Positions 51,087 through 60,867 of a stretch of DNA of 64,000 nucleotides are shown here, piece by piece (the first letter of the stretch is position 1; every line of letters starts with the position of its first letter). Source of the stretch: Actinomycetes bacterium (GTDB lineage Bacteria > Actinomycetota > Acidimicrobiia > Acidimicrobiales > Palsa-688); the NCBI GenBank assembly GCA_021811865.1, contig JAKAQB010000012.1:1-64000 (forward strand). Reading direction: 5' to 3'. A model generated the notes under the pieces. That model did no database searches and was not told the DNA's origin. It saw nothing but the letters and a program-made list of their open reading frames with translations. A program made the position numbers and the translations under genes.

Positions 51087-52349
51087 TCACTTCCAGGCGA
51101 TCTCGAGCGGCAGGTGCTTGATGCCGGCGAGGAAGTTGGAGCGCAGCCGTTCCGTCCGACCGGCGAACGCTACGGAGTCGATCCGGGGCAGCAGCTCCTC
51201 GAACAGCACGCGCAGCTCCATGCGGGCGAGGTGGGCTCCCAGGCACAGGTGCGGCGTCTTCAGGCCGAAGGTGACATGGTCGTTGGGCCGCCGCCCGGCG
51301 TCGAAGTGGTAGGGGTCCGGGAACTGCTCGGGGTCGTAGTTGGCCGCCACGAACCAGAGCACAACCTTGTCCCCGGCGCGGATCTGCTTGCCGCCGAGCT
51401 CGGTGTCCTGCGTCGCCGTCCGGCGGAAGTGCATCGTCACCGACGTCCACCGGAGCATCTCGTCGACGGCGACCTCCAGCCTGCCCGGCTCCTCGGCCAG
51501 CGCGGAGAGCAGAGCCGGTCGCTCGACGAGAGCCTTCATCGACGCCGCCATCGAGTAGCGGGTCGTGTCGTTGCCGGCGGCGACGAGCAGGCAGAAGAAG
51601 TTGCCGAGCTCCGGCTCGCTCAGGTGCTCGCCGCCCGGCATCGGCGCGAGCAGCGCGCTGAGCACGTCCTCACTGGGGTGCCGGCGGCGGGCATCGAAGG
51701 CCTCTCGCCCGTAGCCCATCAGCTCGACGGCGACTGGGCTGCGGAACGGGAGCAGCCGGTAGGCGCTCGTGTCGACCTGGTCGACGACGTAGTCGGTGAA
51801 ATCGGGGTCCGAGTTGGCGATGAGCGCGTCACCCCTCGTGACCAGCCAGTCGTAGTCGTCGGGGGGCAGACCGAGCAGGCGGCCGAGCATCCGCATCGGG
51901 AGCCGGCGGGCGACAAGGTCGGTGAAGTCGACCAGCGGCGTGCCGTGCACCTCGTCCACGACCTGCCGGGCGAGGGCCCGGATGGCGTCCTCGTAGGCGA
52001 GAACCGCCCTGCGGGTGAAGACCCGCGACACCAGGCGCCGGTACCGGGTGTGCTCAGGAGGGTCCACCTCCATGAGCGTCCGGCGGGCCTCGGTCTCCTC
52101 CTCGTCCATGTCCTCGAGGCGGATGCCCCTGGCGCTGGAGAAGATCTCCGGCTGGCGCTCGGCGGCGATCACGTCCCGGTAACGTGTCAGCGCCCAGAAG
52201 CCGCGGCCGCCGTCGTCCTCGTCCCACCAGCTCACCGGGTCCTCGCTCCGGAGCCGGTCGAAGGTCGCGTACGGCACCCCGGTCACGAACGTGTCGTGCT
52301 TGGTGATGTCGGCGTGGTCGTCACCCAGTTCGACCTCTGTCACGGACAT
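51087..52349 (-). CDS. Cytochrome P450
   Basis: 420 aa. I-helix AAGNDTTRYSM, K-helix Glu-x-x-Arg in DEMLRWTSV, and the heme Cys in FGLKTPHLCLGAHLARMEL. The heme loop has Lys in place of the second Gly (normally FGxGxHxC) and one extra residue, as in CYP125/CYP124-type loops. Redox partners are not nearby. ATG 52349 preferred; palindrome site D lies 38 nt upstream. It may hydroxylate an aromatic ring or side chain of the imported amine. Confidence 0.88.
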   Translation of the reverse strand: MSVTEVELGDDHADITKHDTFVTGVPYATFDRLRSEDPVSWWDEDDGGRGFWALTRYRDVIAAERQPEIFSSARGIRLEDMDEEETEARRTLMEVDPPEHTRYRRLVSRVFTRRAVLAYEDAIRALARQVVDEVHGTPLVDFTDLVARRLPMRMLGRLLGLPPDDYDWLVTRGDALIANSDPDFTDYVVDQVDTSAYRLLPFRSPVAVELMGYGREAFDARRRHPSEDVLSALLAPMPGGEHLSEPELGNFFCLLVAAGNDTTRYSMAASMKALVERPALLSALAEEPGRLEVAVDEMLRWTSVTMHFRRTATQDTELGGKQIRAGDKVVLWFVAANYDPEQFPDPYHFDAGRRPNDHVTFGLKTPHLCLGAHLARMELRVLFEELLPRIDSVAFAGRTERLRSNFLAGIKHLPLEIAWK

Positions 52350-52387
52350 GGCGTCACTCCCTGTTCCCGACGGCAGGGGGGAGTGTA

Positions 52388-52407
52388 ATCGTTTGGGGCC
52401 AAATGAG
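52388..52407. promoter_or_regulatory. MarR-regulon palindrome, site D (P450-puuD)
   Basis: ATCGTTTGGGGCCAAATGAG, closest to the inferred consensus ATCGTTTGGGGCCAAACGAT; 38 nt upstream of the P450 start. Confidence 0.65.
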
Positions 52408-52460
52408 GAACCCGCCTTACCGGCTCGCGAGCCCCGACCCAGGACGCCGGCGGGGTCCGT

Positions 52461-52810
52461 CGCCGGGAAGAACATAGCCCTCATCTTCGAGAAGACGTCC
52501 ACGCGGACGCGCTAACGTCGTCTACTGCTACGTGGGCGACGGTCGCAACAACATCGCTCGGTCGTTGCTCGTCACCGGCGCCATCCTCGGGATGAACGTG
52601 CGGATAGCGGCACCCGAGCCACTGTGGCCCGACGCGGACCTGCAGGCGACCGCCCAGGAGCTAGGCGAGCAGCTCTACCAGCGGACCGGTTTGGACGCCC
52701 TCGAGGTGACAGACGAGGTCTTCGAGGCGCCGGCGTCCATGGTGTTCGACCAGGCCGAGAACTGCCTGCACACGGTCAAGGCGGTGATGGTCGCCACGCT
52801 GGGAGCGTGA
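52461..52810 (+). pseudogene. argF: Ornithine carbamoyltransferase remnant with two internal deletions
   Basis: GKNIALIFEKTSTRTR is the carbamoyl-phosphate loop of ArgF. It is fused at about 52513, out of frame, to VVYCYVGDGRNNIARSLLV, which belongs ~90 residues later. A second junction near LGEQLYQRTGLDALEVTDEVF skips the ornithine loop and HCLP motif, before the true C terminus FDQAENCLHTVKAVMVATLG. The N terminus is also gone. Non-functional. No other arg genes nearby. Confidence 0.8.
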
Positions 52811-52928
52811 GGCGCCGGCCGATGAGGCCCGGTCTTCACGAACCCCTAACGGCGGCGTCGCCGTCCGCTCATGTCGGCACCTCATCATCTGCTCGACCGA
52901 TCCCCCCGACCACAAGGAGCAGACGGTC

Positions 52929-53408
52929 ATGACGCTGCTGGGCACCACCACCCGCAAGCTGGCTGCCGGCGCCATCGCCGGGGTCACCGTCCTCGGCGGC
53001 GGCGGCGCAGCCCTCGCTGCCACCTCCGCCACCCACCCGACCGTGACGCCGGCCGTGCCGGGTGTGCACACCCGGCACCGTCACCGCGCTGGCCGGGGCT
53101 TGTTCGGAGGCGCCGACCACATCACCGCTGAGGTGGCGCGCAACGGCTCGTGGGTCACCCTCGAATGGGATCGCGGCACGGTGACGGCCTTCAGCAGCGG
53201 CTCGCTGACGGTGCTGCGCCCGGACAAGCAGTCGGTGACGTTCACCATCACGTCCACAACCAGTTTCCGCGGGCGTAGCAAGGCCAACCTCGACGGGGAC
53301 CGGGCCCGGGTGGTCTCCACCACCTCCGGCGATGCCCTGCTGGTGACCCTGGCCCCGCCGAAGGCGACCCCGTCCGCCTCGAGCGCCTCGCCCCACAGCG
53401 CCGCCTGA
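52929..53408 (+). CDS. Secreted DUF5666-like small protein
   Basis: 159 aa. Signal peptide MTLLGTTTRKLAAGAIAGVTVLGGGGAALAAT, a His/Arg-rich linker, then a beta domain DRGTVTAFSSGSLTVLRPDKQSVTFTI..SFRGRSKANLDGDRARVVST resembling DUF5666 (OB-like) proteins. Function unknown. It precedes a two-component system by 52 nt and may be its output or sensed target. Confidence 0.7.
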   Translation: MTLLGTTTRKLAAGAIAGVTVLGGGGAALAATSATHPTVTPAVPGVHTRHRHRAGRGLFGGADHITAEVARNGSWVTLEWDRGTVTAFSSGSLTVLRPDKQSVTFTITSTTSFRGRSKANLDGDRARVVSTTSGDALLVTLAPPKATPSASSASPHSAA

Positions 53409-53459
53409 CGGTCCGGGCCGCGTGCCCCGACCGGCCGGCGAGCGGGCGTAGCGTTGGGC

Positions 53460-54133
<674 letters not shown>

Positions 54134-54134
<1 letters not shown>

Positions 54135-55546
54135 TGGCGCCGCGCTCCTTGCGGGCCCGCATCACCATGGCGATGGTCGCCGTGACCGTCGGGGTCCTCG
54201 TCGTGACCGGCGTGGTGACGCTGGTGTTCACGGCGCGCACGGCCCGCTACGACACGCGCAGGCAGTTGGAGCGTGTGGCCGTCGCGCTCGCCGTGAACCT
54301 CTCCCAACGCGACGGGCTGCGCGTCGCGGCGGTCGCCCGGTCGCTGAGGGCTCTCGCTGGACCGCTGGCCCTCGAGGGCGCCAAGGTGAACGGCCTGTCC
54401 CCGCTCGGCAGGCTCTACCCGCTGGGCGATCGGACCGCTGCTGCTCAGCTCCCGAGCGGGTTGACGGTCGCCCAGCTGGACCTACCGGCCCTCGAGGCCG
54501 GCGACGTGGTCTCCGGCGCCCGGCGGGCGACGGTGTTCGCGGCGGCGCCTTTCTCCCTGCAGTTGCTGCACCTCGGGCACCCCGTCACCCTGCACGGCGT
54601 CGTGGTCATCACCCGCACCGAGCCGAGCGGGGCGCTGCAAACCCTTCCGTGGCTGCTCGCCTCGACCCTCGGGGCGATCGCCGTGGCCGTCGTCGTCGCC
54701 GACGCCATGAGCCGCCGGATCGTCCGCCCGGTGCGGGCCGCCGAGGACGCCACCGCCCGGATCGCCGGCGGCGACCTTTCTGCTCGGGTCGAGCTGTCAG
54801 CCGGCGCCGACGGGGAGCTGGTCGAGCTGGCCGCGGCCATCAACTCCATGGGCGACGAGCTCGCCCGCTCCCGCCAGGCGCAGCGCCAGTACTTCCTGTC
54901 GGTGTCGCACGACCTGCGTACCCCCCTGAGTGCCATCAGGGGGTATGCCGAGGCGCTGGAGGACGGCGCCGTCGACCCGGTCCAAGCCGGCGGGGTCATC
55001 ACCTCGGAGTCCCGCCGGCTGGAGCGGCTGGTCCAAGACGTCGTCGAGCTGGGTCGCCTGGAGCTGCGCCAGTTCTCCCTGCGGCCGCAGCCTGTCGAGT
55101 TGGGTGGGATCATCGACGGGGCCGTGGCCGCCTTCGGCCCGGCGGCCGCCGAGCTGGGCCTCGCCCTCCAGGTGGTCAGCGGTCCACGCCAGTGGGTGAC
55201 CGCCGACCCGGACCGCCTCGGCCAGGTGGTCGCCAACCTCGCCGAGAACGCCCTCAACCACGCGGCGACGAGCGTGAGCGTCGGCTCCGCCGGCGCGGCG
55301 CTGTGGGTCGAGGACGACGGACCGGGGATCGGGCCGGAGGGGCGGGGGCGCCTGTTCGAGCCGTTCACCACCGCCGACGGCTACCGCCGCCGCATCGGCA
55401 CCGGCCTCGGCCTGGCCATCGTTGCCGAGCTCGTCGCTGCCATGGGTGGCAGCATCGACGTTGCCTCGCCCCTTCACGCGGATGGAGGCACCCGGATGAC
55501 GGTTGCGCTGCCCCCCGCCGGCTCCGGCCTCGCGGCCAGGCAGTAG
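54134..55546 (+). CDS. Sensor histidine kinase
   Basis: 470 aa. Two membrane helices flank a ~130-residue extracellular domain (from TLVFTARTARYDTRRQLERV to LPWLLASTLGAIAVAVVVADA). HAMP (RRIVRPVRAAEDATARIAGGDLSARV), H-box VSHDLRTPLSAIRGYAEAL, N-box NLAENALNHAA, G-boxes EDDGPGIGPEG and GTGLGLAIVAELVAA. Pairs with the coupled response regulator. Signal unknown. Confidence 0.93.
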
Positions 55547-55556
55547 CGTCGCCCCG

Positions 55557-56747
55557 ATGGCCAACCGGTGGTTCGAGACGGTGGCGGTCGCTGAGCGGCG
55601 GGCCCGGCGGCGACTCCCGAGATCGGTCTACGGGGCGTTGGTGGCCGGCTCCGAGCGGGGCGTCACCATGGAGGACAACCTCGCCGCCTTCGCCCAGCTC
55701 GGCTTCGCCCCGCACGTCGCCGGCTGCGCACCCGCCCGCGACCTGGCGACATCGGTGATGGGCCAGGAGATCTCTCTGCCGGTGGTGATCTCTCCCACCG
55801 GCGTGCAAGCGGTCCATCCCGACGGTGAGGTCGCCATCGCCCGGGCGGCAGCGGCGAGGGGCACGGCGATGGGGCTGTCATGCTTCGCCAGCAAGCCGGT
55901 GGAGGAGGTCGTCGCAGCCAACAAGCGGACCTTCTTCCAGACCTACTGGCTCGGCTCGCGCGCCCAGATGGTGGCGCGCCTCGAGCGGGCAAGGACCGCC
56001 GGCGCCGCCGGGGTCATCGCCACCCTCGACTGGTCGTTCTCCCACGGGCGCGACTGGGGCAGTCCACGCATCCCCCAGAAGCTGGACCTGGGCACCCTCC
56101 TGTCGCTCGCCCCGGATGGCCTCACCCATCCGCGGTGGCTCGCCGATTGGGCGCGGGGCGGTGGCCTGCCCCGCCTGGAGGTGCCGAACATGGCCGCCGG
56201 CGACGGTCCCGCACCGACGTTCTTCGGCGCCTACGGCGAGTGGATGCAGACCCCGCCGCCGTCGTGGGAGGACGTCGCCTGGCTGCGCTCGCAGTGGGAC
56301 GGGCCGTTCATGCTGAAGGGGATCACCAGGGTCGACGACGCCCGCCGGGCCGTGGACCTCGGTGCAACGGCCATCTCCGTGTCCAACCATGGTGGCAACA
56401 ACCTGGACGGCACGCCGGCCACGATCCGCTGCCTCCACCCGATCGTGGAGGCGGTGGGAGGGGAGGTGGAGGTGCTGCTCGACGGCGGGGTGCGGCGGGG
56501 GAGCGACGTGGTGAAGGCGCTGGCGCTCGGCGCCAGAGCGGTGATGGTCGGGCGTGCTTGCCTCTGGGGTCTGGCCGTCAACGGCCAGGCAGGAGTCGAG
56601 AACGTCCTGGACATCCTCCGCAACGGCATCGACTCGACGCTGCGGGCCCTCGGGCACGCCTCCGTGCACGACCTGTCGGCGGCGGACGTCATCGTCCCGC
56701 CGGGCTTCGAGCGCAGGCTCGGCACCGGAGGGGAGGGAATTGCATGA
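55557..56747 (+). CDS. mftD: Pre-mycofactocin synthase MftD-type FMN oxidoreductase
   Basis: 396 aa. It matches the alpha-hydroxyacid oxidase fold and specifically the MftD branch: ANRWFETVAVAERRARRRLP, SERGVTMEDNLAAFAQLGFAPHVAG, TLDWSFSHGRDWGSPRIP, AYGEWMQTPPPSWEDVAWLRSQWDGPFMLKGI, SVSNHGGNNLDGTPATIR and VLLDGGVRRGSDVVKALALGARAVMVGRA. MftD oxidatively deaminates the precursor to form the mycofactocin redox core. The other mft genes (A, B, C, E, F) are not in this window, so it is an orphan here. Confidence 0.83.
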   Translation: MANRWFETVAVAERRARRRLPRSVYGALVAGSERGVTMEDNLAAFAQLGFAPHVAGCAPARDLATSVMGQEISLPVVISPTGVQAVHPDGEVAIARAAAARGTAMGLSCFASKPVEEVVAANKRTFFQTYWLGSRAQMVARLERARTAGAAGVIATLDWSFSHGRDWGSPRIPQKLDLGTLLSLAPDGLTHPRWLADWARGGGLPRLEVPNMAAGDGPAPTFFGAYGEWMQTPPPSWEDVAWLRSQWDGPFMLKGITRVDDARRAVDLGATAISVSNHGGNNLDGTPATIRCLHPIVEAVGGEVEVLLDGGVRRGSDVVKALALGARAVMVGRACLWGLAVNGQAGVENVLDILRNGIDSTLRALGHASVHDLSAADVIVPPGFERRLGTGGEGIA

Positions 56748-56831
56748 CCACACGCACGCGCATGCCCCACCTGCTCGTCGGGCAGTCCTTCACCCACACC
56801 GCCCGGGTGTGGGCAGGGGCAGGATGGGGGC

Positions 56832-57551
56832 ATGGTCGCCACGGTGCTCCAGCTGAGCGACACCCACTTGCGCGCCGATCCCTCCGACGCGAGCCACCAA
56901 CGCCACCCCGACGCCCGGCTGCGCTCCGCCGTCGAGGCCGTCGCCGCCAGCGCTGCCGCCGTCGACCTCGTGCTGCTCACCGGTGACCTGACAGACGACG
57001 CCAGCGAGGAGGCGTGCCGGCGGGTCGCCCTGTTGGTGGCGCCCCTCGGCGCCCCGGTCCTCGCCGTCCCCGGAAACCACGATGCCGGGCCGGAGGTGGC
57101 GGCGGTCTTCGGACCGCCCGGGCCGGTCGAGGTCGGCGAATGGCGCGTGGCCGCCGCCGCGTCCAACCTCGCCGGCAGGATCGACGGGGGCATCGACGCG
57201 GCTGGGCTGCTTGCCGCCATCGACGCCCTGGACGACCGCCCGACGGTGTTGGCCGTCCACCACCCCCCGGCGGGGCCGAGCAGCCACCCGTGGTTCCAGC
57301 TCGCCGGCGCCGGCGAGCTGCTGGCCGGCCTGGAGGCCCGCCCGCACGTGCGGATCGTCGCGAGTGGCCACCTGCACCAGCCGTTCGAGGTGCGCCGCGG
57401 CCGGTTGGCGATCCTCGGCGGCCCCTCGACCCTCTACGGGATCCGCCACTCCGGTGACGGCTGGGCGTTGGACGACACGATCCTGACCGGCGGCCGGCTC
57501 CTGATCCTCGAGCCGGACGGCGCGTGGCGGAGCGAGCTGGTCGCGACATGA
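56832..57551 (+). CDS. Class III cyclic-nucleotide phosphodiesterase (CpdA-like)
   Basis: 239 aa. Calcineurin-like metallophosphoesterase: LQLSDTHLRAD, DLVLLTGDLTDDASEEA, VPGNHDAGPEV, VLAVHHPPAGP, and VASGHLHQPFEVRRG, containing the Asp/His/Asn metal ligands. Family hydrolyses 3',5'-cAMP; Icc/CpdA-like. GTG 56832? The chosen ATG 56832 reads MVATVLQ. Stop overlaps the ligase ATG. Confidence 0.83.
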   Translation: MVATVLQLSDTHLRADPSDASHQRHPDARLRSAVEAVAASAAAVDLVLLTGDLTDDASEEACRRVALLVAPLGAPVLAVPGNHDAGPEVAAVFGPPGPVEVGEWRVAAAASNLAGRIDGGIDAAGLLAAIDALDDRPTVLAVHHPPAGPSSHPWFQLAGAGELLAGLEARPHVRIVASGHLHQPFEVRRGRLAILGGPSTLYGIRHSGDGWALDDTILTGGRLLILEPDGAWRSELVAT

Positions 57552-59095
57552 GCGGCAACGACCCTCTGGCCACCTACAGATCGAAGCGGGCCTTCGACCG
57601 TACCCCCCAACCAGCGGGCCGTTCCCCCGACCCTCTCCCGACCCAGCGTGCCCAGCGCTTCGTCGTCCAAAAGCACGACGCCCGGCGCCTGCACTACGAC
57701 TTCCGCCTCGAGTCCGACGGCGTCCTCGTCTCGTGGGCCGTGCCGAAGGGACCGGCGTACGACCCGAAGGTCAAGCGGCTCGCCGTCCACGTCGAGGATC
57801 ACCCGCTTGACTACGAGGACTTCGAAGGGGTGATCCCCGACGCAGGGTACGGGGCGGGCACGGTGGTCGTATGGGACCGCGGCACCTACCGCAACCTGAC
57901 CAACCGCGGAGGCCGGCCGGTGGCGATCTCTGATGCGGTGGCCAACGGGCACGTGTCGGTCTGGCTGGACGGCGAGAAGCTGCGGGGCGGCTGGGCGTTG
58001 ACGCGCACCTCCCGCGGGCCGGGCGGCAAGGAGCAGTGGATCATGGTCAAGCGGGCGGACGAGCACGCCGACCCCGGGCGCGACGTCGAGGCGGAGCAGC
58101 CCGACTCGGTCCTCACGGGGCGCAGCAACAACGAGGTCGGCGAGGATCGCGGCTCGCGTACCTGGACCCGGGAGAGGGCTACGTGGGTCCCGCCCATGCT
58201 CGCCGAGGCGGTCACCCTCCACCACCACGGTGACCCGGCCGGCTGGCAGTACGAGCGCAAGCTGGACGGCCTGCGCTGCGCCGCGGTCCGCAACGGCGGC
58301 GACGTCGAGCTGTGGTCCCGCAACCACATCTCCTACAGCGCCCGATTCCCCCAGCTCGCCGCTGCCGTCGCCAGCCTCCCTGCCGACACCTTCACCATCG
58401 ACGGCGAGATAGTCGCCTACGACGGCGCCCGCACCAGCTTCGGCCTGCTCCAGAGCCCCGGCGCCCGAGCAACGGTCGTGCTGTGCGCGTTCGACCTGCT
58501 CGAGCTCCTCGGGCGGAGCACGACTTCCCTGCCGCTCACGGACCGCCAGGCCCTGTTGCGCCAGCTCCTGGCGGGCGCCGGCCCTGCCATCCAGGTCGTC
58601 GAGGCCATCGAGGGCCGTCCCGCCGAGCTGCTCGAGCGTGCCTGCGCCGCTGGTTGGGAGGGGATCATCGCCAAGCGGGTCGGCGCCGCCTACCGCCCGG
58701 GGCGCTCGCCGGACTGGCGCAAGCTCAAGTGCAGCGCGAGCCAGGAGCTGGTCATCGGCGGCTGGACGGAACCCGGCGGCGCACGCTTCGGCTTCGGCGC
58801 GCTGCTCGTTGGCTACTACGACGGCGGCCGCCTCCGCTACGCCGGCAAGGTCGGCACCGGCTTCGACGAGGCCACCCTTCGCTCCTTGCACGCCGAGCTG
58901 ATCGCTCGTGAGCAGCCGGATTCGCCGTTCGCTGATGTCGTCGCGGAGAAAGACGCCCATTGGTCGCGGCCCGAGCTCGTTGCAGCGGTGAAGTTCTCCG
59001 AATGGACACGGGATGGCCGTCTGCGGCACCCGTCTTTCCAAGGGCTGCGGCCTGACAAGGCGGCCGGCGACGTCCGCAGGGAGCTCCCCGCCTGA
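57548..59095 (+). CDS. ligD: LigD-type ATP-dependent DNA ligase (3'-phosphoesterase + ligase)
   Basis: 515 aa, ATG overlapping the phosphodiesterase stop. N-terminal phosphoesterase: FVVQKHDARRLHYDFRLE, VSWAVPKGP, VEDHPLDYEDFEGVIPDAGYGAG. Ligase: YERKLDGLRCAAV with adenylated Lys, TIDGEIVAYDG, GWEGIIAKR, RKLKCSASQELVIGGWTE, plus the OB domain. It lacks the LigD primase/polymerase domain. Likely takes part in non-homologous end joining or base-excision gap repair; a partner Ku is not seen here. Confidence 0.9.
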   Translation: MSGNDPLATYRSKRAFDRTPQPAGRSPDPLPTQRAQRFVVQKHDARRLHYDFRLESDGVLVSWAVPKGPAYDPKVKRLAVHVEDHPLDYEDFEGVIPDAGYGAGTVVVWDRGTYRNLTNRGGRPVAISDAVANGHVSVWLDGEKLRGGWALTRTSRGPGGKEQWIMVKRADEHADPGRDVEAEQPDSVLTGRSNNEVGEDRGSRTWTRERATWVPPMLAEAVTLHHHGDPAGWQYERKLDGLRCAAVRNGGDVELWSRNHISYSARFPQLAAAVASLPADTFTIDGEIVAYDGARTSFGLLQSPGARATVVLCAFDLLELLGRSTTSLPLTDRQALLRQLLAGAGPAIQVVEAIEGRPAELLERACAAGWEGIIAKRVGAAYRPGRSPDWRKLKCSASQELVIGGWTEPGGARFGFGALLVGYYDGGRLRYAGKVGTGFDEATLRSLHAELIAREQPDSPFADVVAEKDAHWSRPELVAAVKFSEWTRDGRLRHPSFQGLRPDKAAGDVRRELPA

Positions 59096-59126
59096 TGAGC
59101 CAGGGCCGCGTCGGGCAGAGTGGAGC

Positions 59127-59618
59127 ATGCCCGTCCAGCGGCTCAACCATGCCGTCCTCTACGTCCGCGATGTCGAGCGCAGCGGCGCCTTCTACCGGGA
59201 CGTCCTCGGCTTCGAGACGCGCCACGAGATCCCCGGCAGGGCGCTGTTCCTCGTCGCTCCCGGGAGCCGCAACGACCACGACCTCGGCCTGTTCGCTGTT
59301 GGCGACCAGGCCTCGCCGTCCGAGGCCGGCACCCGGAGCGTCGGCCTCTACCACCTTGCGTGGGAGGTCGAGACCCTGGCGGAGCTGGGCCGCCTCCGCG
59401 CCGTCTTGGCGGCAGCCGGCGCGCTCGTCGGTGCCTCCGACCACGGGACATCCAAGTCGCTGTACGCCCGCGATCCCGACGGGATCGAGCTCGAGGTGGG
59501 GTGGATGGTGCCGCGGGAGCTGTGGGGCGACGTCGAGTTGCAGACCGTTCCGCTCGATCTGGACGCCGCTGTCGCAGAGTACGGGGCCGATACCCCGAGC
59601 AATTCCCTGCCCCGATGA
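59127..59618 (+). CDS. VOC-superfamily (glyoxalase/dioxygenase-fold) protein
   Basis: 163 aa. LNHAVLYVRDVERSGAFYRDVLGF, LFLVAPGSRNDHDLGLFAV, GLYHLAWEVETLAELGRLRAVL, and SLYARDPDGIELEVGWMVP contain the usual His/Glu metal sites. Covers glyoxalase I, extradiol dioxygenases and resistance proteins; precise role unknown. Starts ~30 nt after the ligase gene. Confidence 0.82.
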   Translation: MPVQRLNHAVLYVRDVERSGAFYRDVLGFETRHEIPGRALFLVAPGSRNDHDLGLFAVGDQASPSEAGTRSVGLYHLAWEVETLAELGRLRAVLAAAGALVGASDHGTSKSLYARDPDGIELEVGWMVPRELWGDVELQTVPLDLDAAVAEYGADTPSNSLPR

Positions 59619-59931
59619 CTTGTGCCTTTTGAGGGGTATCGTCGCTCGGGCGCGCCTACACTGCCCCATCGAAGCGCCGGCGACCGACGGGGAACACCGG
59701 TGGCGCCCCGAGGGGCGCCACCGGTGGAGCGGATCGAGCGGCGGATCTCAATCCACTCTGCCCGGAGTAGGTGGCGGGTTCCCACTCCAGGTCGCGACAC
59801 GATAACCGCAACTTGGCCGCCGCGCGCTTCCAGTCAAGCATGTTCGTGGCGTTCCATGTCGCGTGATTGCCGTCAGTGCCAGGCGGTCATGACTGTCACC
59901 CGTGACAGGCGCTTCGCCCGCCCGCCGCCGA
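59619..59931. other. Intergenic region with perfect hairpin, no gene
   Basis: No supportable gene. It holds the perfect hairpin at 59695-59726 and an open frame of unrecognised sequence on the minus strand. Confidence 0.55.
59695..59726. terminator. Perfect 15-bp hairpin between convergent genes
   Basis: CACCGGTGGCGCCCC-GA-GGGGCGCCACCGGTG: perfect arms and a 2-nt loop, between the VOC and dcd stops. Terminator-like; a cruciform site is the alternative. Confidence 0.6.
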
Positions 59932-60549
59932 TCACGCCTGCTCCTCTTGGGCGCCCGGCCGGGCATCCCCGCTCAGCTCGGACCCCCCGGTGAAGTTCTG
60001 GTAGTAGCGACTGGCCGTCGGCCCGCGCTGGCCCTGGTACTTGGAACCGATGCGTCCCGACCCGTACGGATCGTCCGCCGCCGTGGTCATCCGAAGGAAG
60101 CTGATCTGGCCGATCTTCATCCCCGGGTAGAGCTTGATGGGCAGGGTCGCGACGTTGGACAGCTCGAGGGTCAGGTAGCCGTCCCAGCCTGCGTCGACGA
60201 AGCCAGCCGTCGAGTGGATCAGCAGCCCCAGCCGCCCGAGGCTCGACTTGCCTTCCAGCCGGGCGACCAGGTCGGTCGGGAGCCGCACCCGCTCGGCCGT
60301 GGAGCCGAGCACGAACTCGCCGGGGTGGAGCACGAACGCGCCCTCGGGGGCGATCTCCACCAGCTCGGTGAGGTGATCCTGTGGTTTCCGCACGTCGATC
60401 ACCGACTCCTGATGGTTGCGGAACACCCTGAAGAAGCGGTCGAGCCTCAGGTCCACCGACGACGGCTGGATGTCGGCCGGGTCGAGTGGCTCGATCTCGA
60501 CCCTCCCCGCCGCCAGCTCCTCGCGGATCGTCCGGTCCGACAGGATCAC
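59932..60549 (-). CDS. dcd: dCTP deaminase (Dcd/Dut-type)
   Basis: 205 aa. [95 protein letters not shown]. The [13 protein letters not shown] motif includes the catalytic Glu/nucleotide region. Converts dCTP to dUTP or, in bifunctional members, directly to dUMP. Essential housekeeping gene next to a tRNA gene, so the accessory DNA likely ends near here. Confidence 0.92.
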   Translation of the reverse strand: MILSDRTIREELAAGRVEIEPLDPADIQPSSVDLRLDRFFRVFRNHQESVIDVRKPQDHLTELVEIAPEGAFVLHPGEFVLGSTAERVRLPTDLVARLEGKSSLGRLGLLIHSTAGFVDAGWDGYLTLELSNVATLPIKLYPGMKIGQISFLRMTTAADDPYGSGRIGSKYQGQRGPTASRYYQNFTGGSELSGDARPGAQEEQA

Positions 60550-60867
60550 GGCCGCCGAACCTAGTCGGGTGGTACCCCCGCCGGCTGGGCTGTCAACCGG
60601 TAGCGTCAGCCCTCTGCTCCGGTGCTGCCGCGGCGTACCCGACGAGCCGAGCCGCGTGCCCGTCGTGTCGAGGGTGGGCAGCGGCCACTGCCTGGTGGCC
60701 CCGGGATGGCGGGCGCCACCGTGCGCGAGCCGGAATGGGCGCGGGTGTGCTTACCCCCGGCCCCTACTGCGGGCCGTTGGTGGCCGGCAGGTGGTGGCGG
60801 AGGTTGCGCCCGGGGGGACCAGCCGACGAGGCATTGCTGAGCTCGGCTAGTCTCGTTCGCCAGTCTT

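Noticed and set aside
48966..52388. A 1140-codon plus-strand open frame over the ligase, puuD and P450 genes
   Set aside because: Composition is typical of a shadow frame and it conflicts with three clear families.
59656..59841. Short minus-strand frame with LDWKRAAAKLRLSCRDLEW
   Set aside because: No recognisable family, no ribosome-binding site, and it overlaps the hairpin; could be an element scar but not supportable as a gene.
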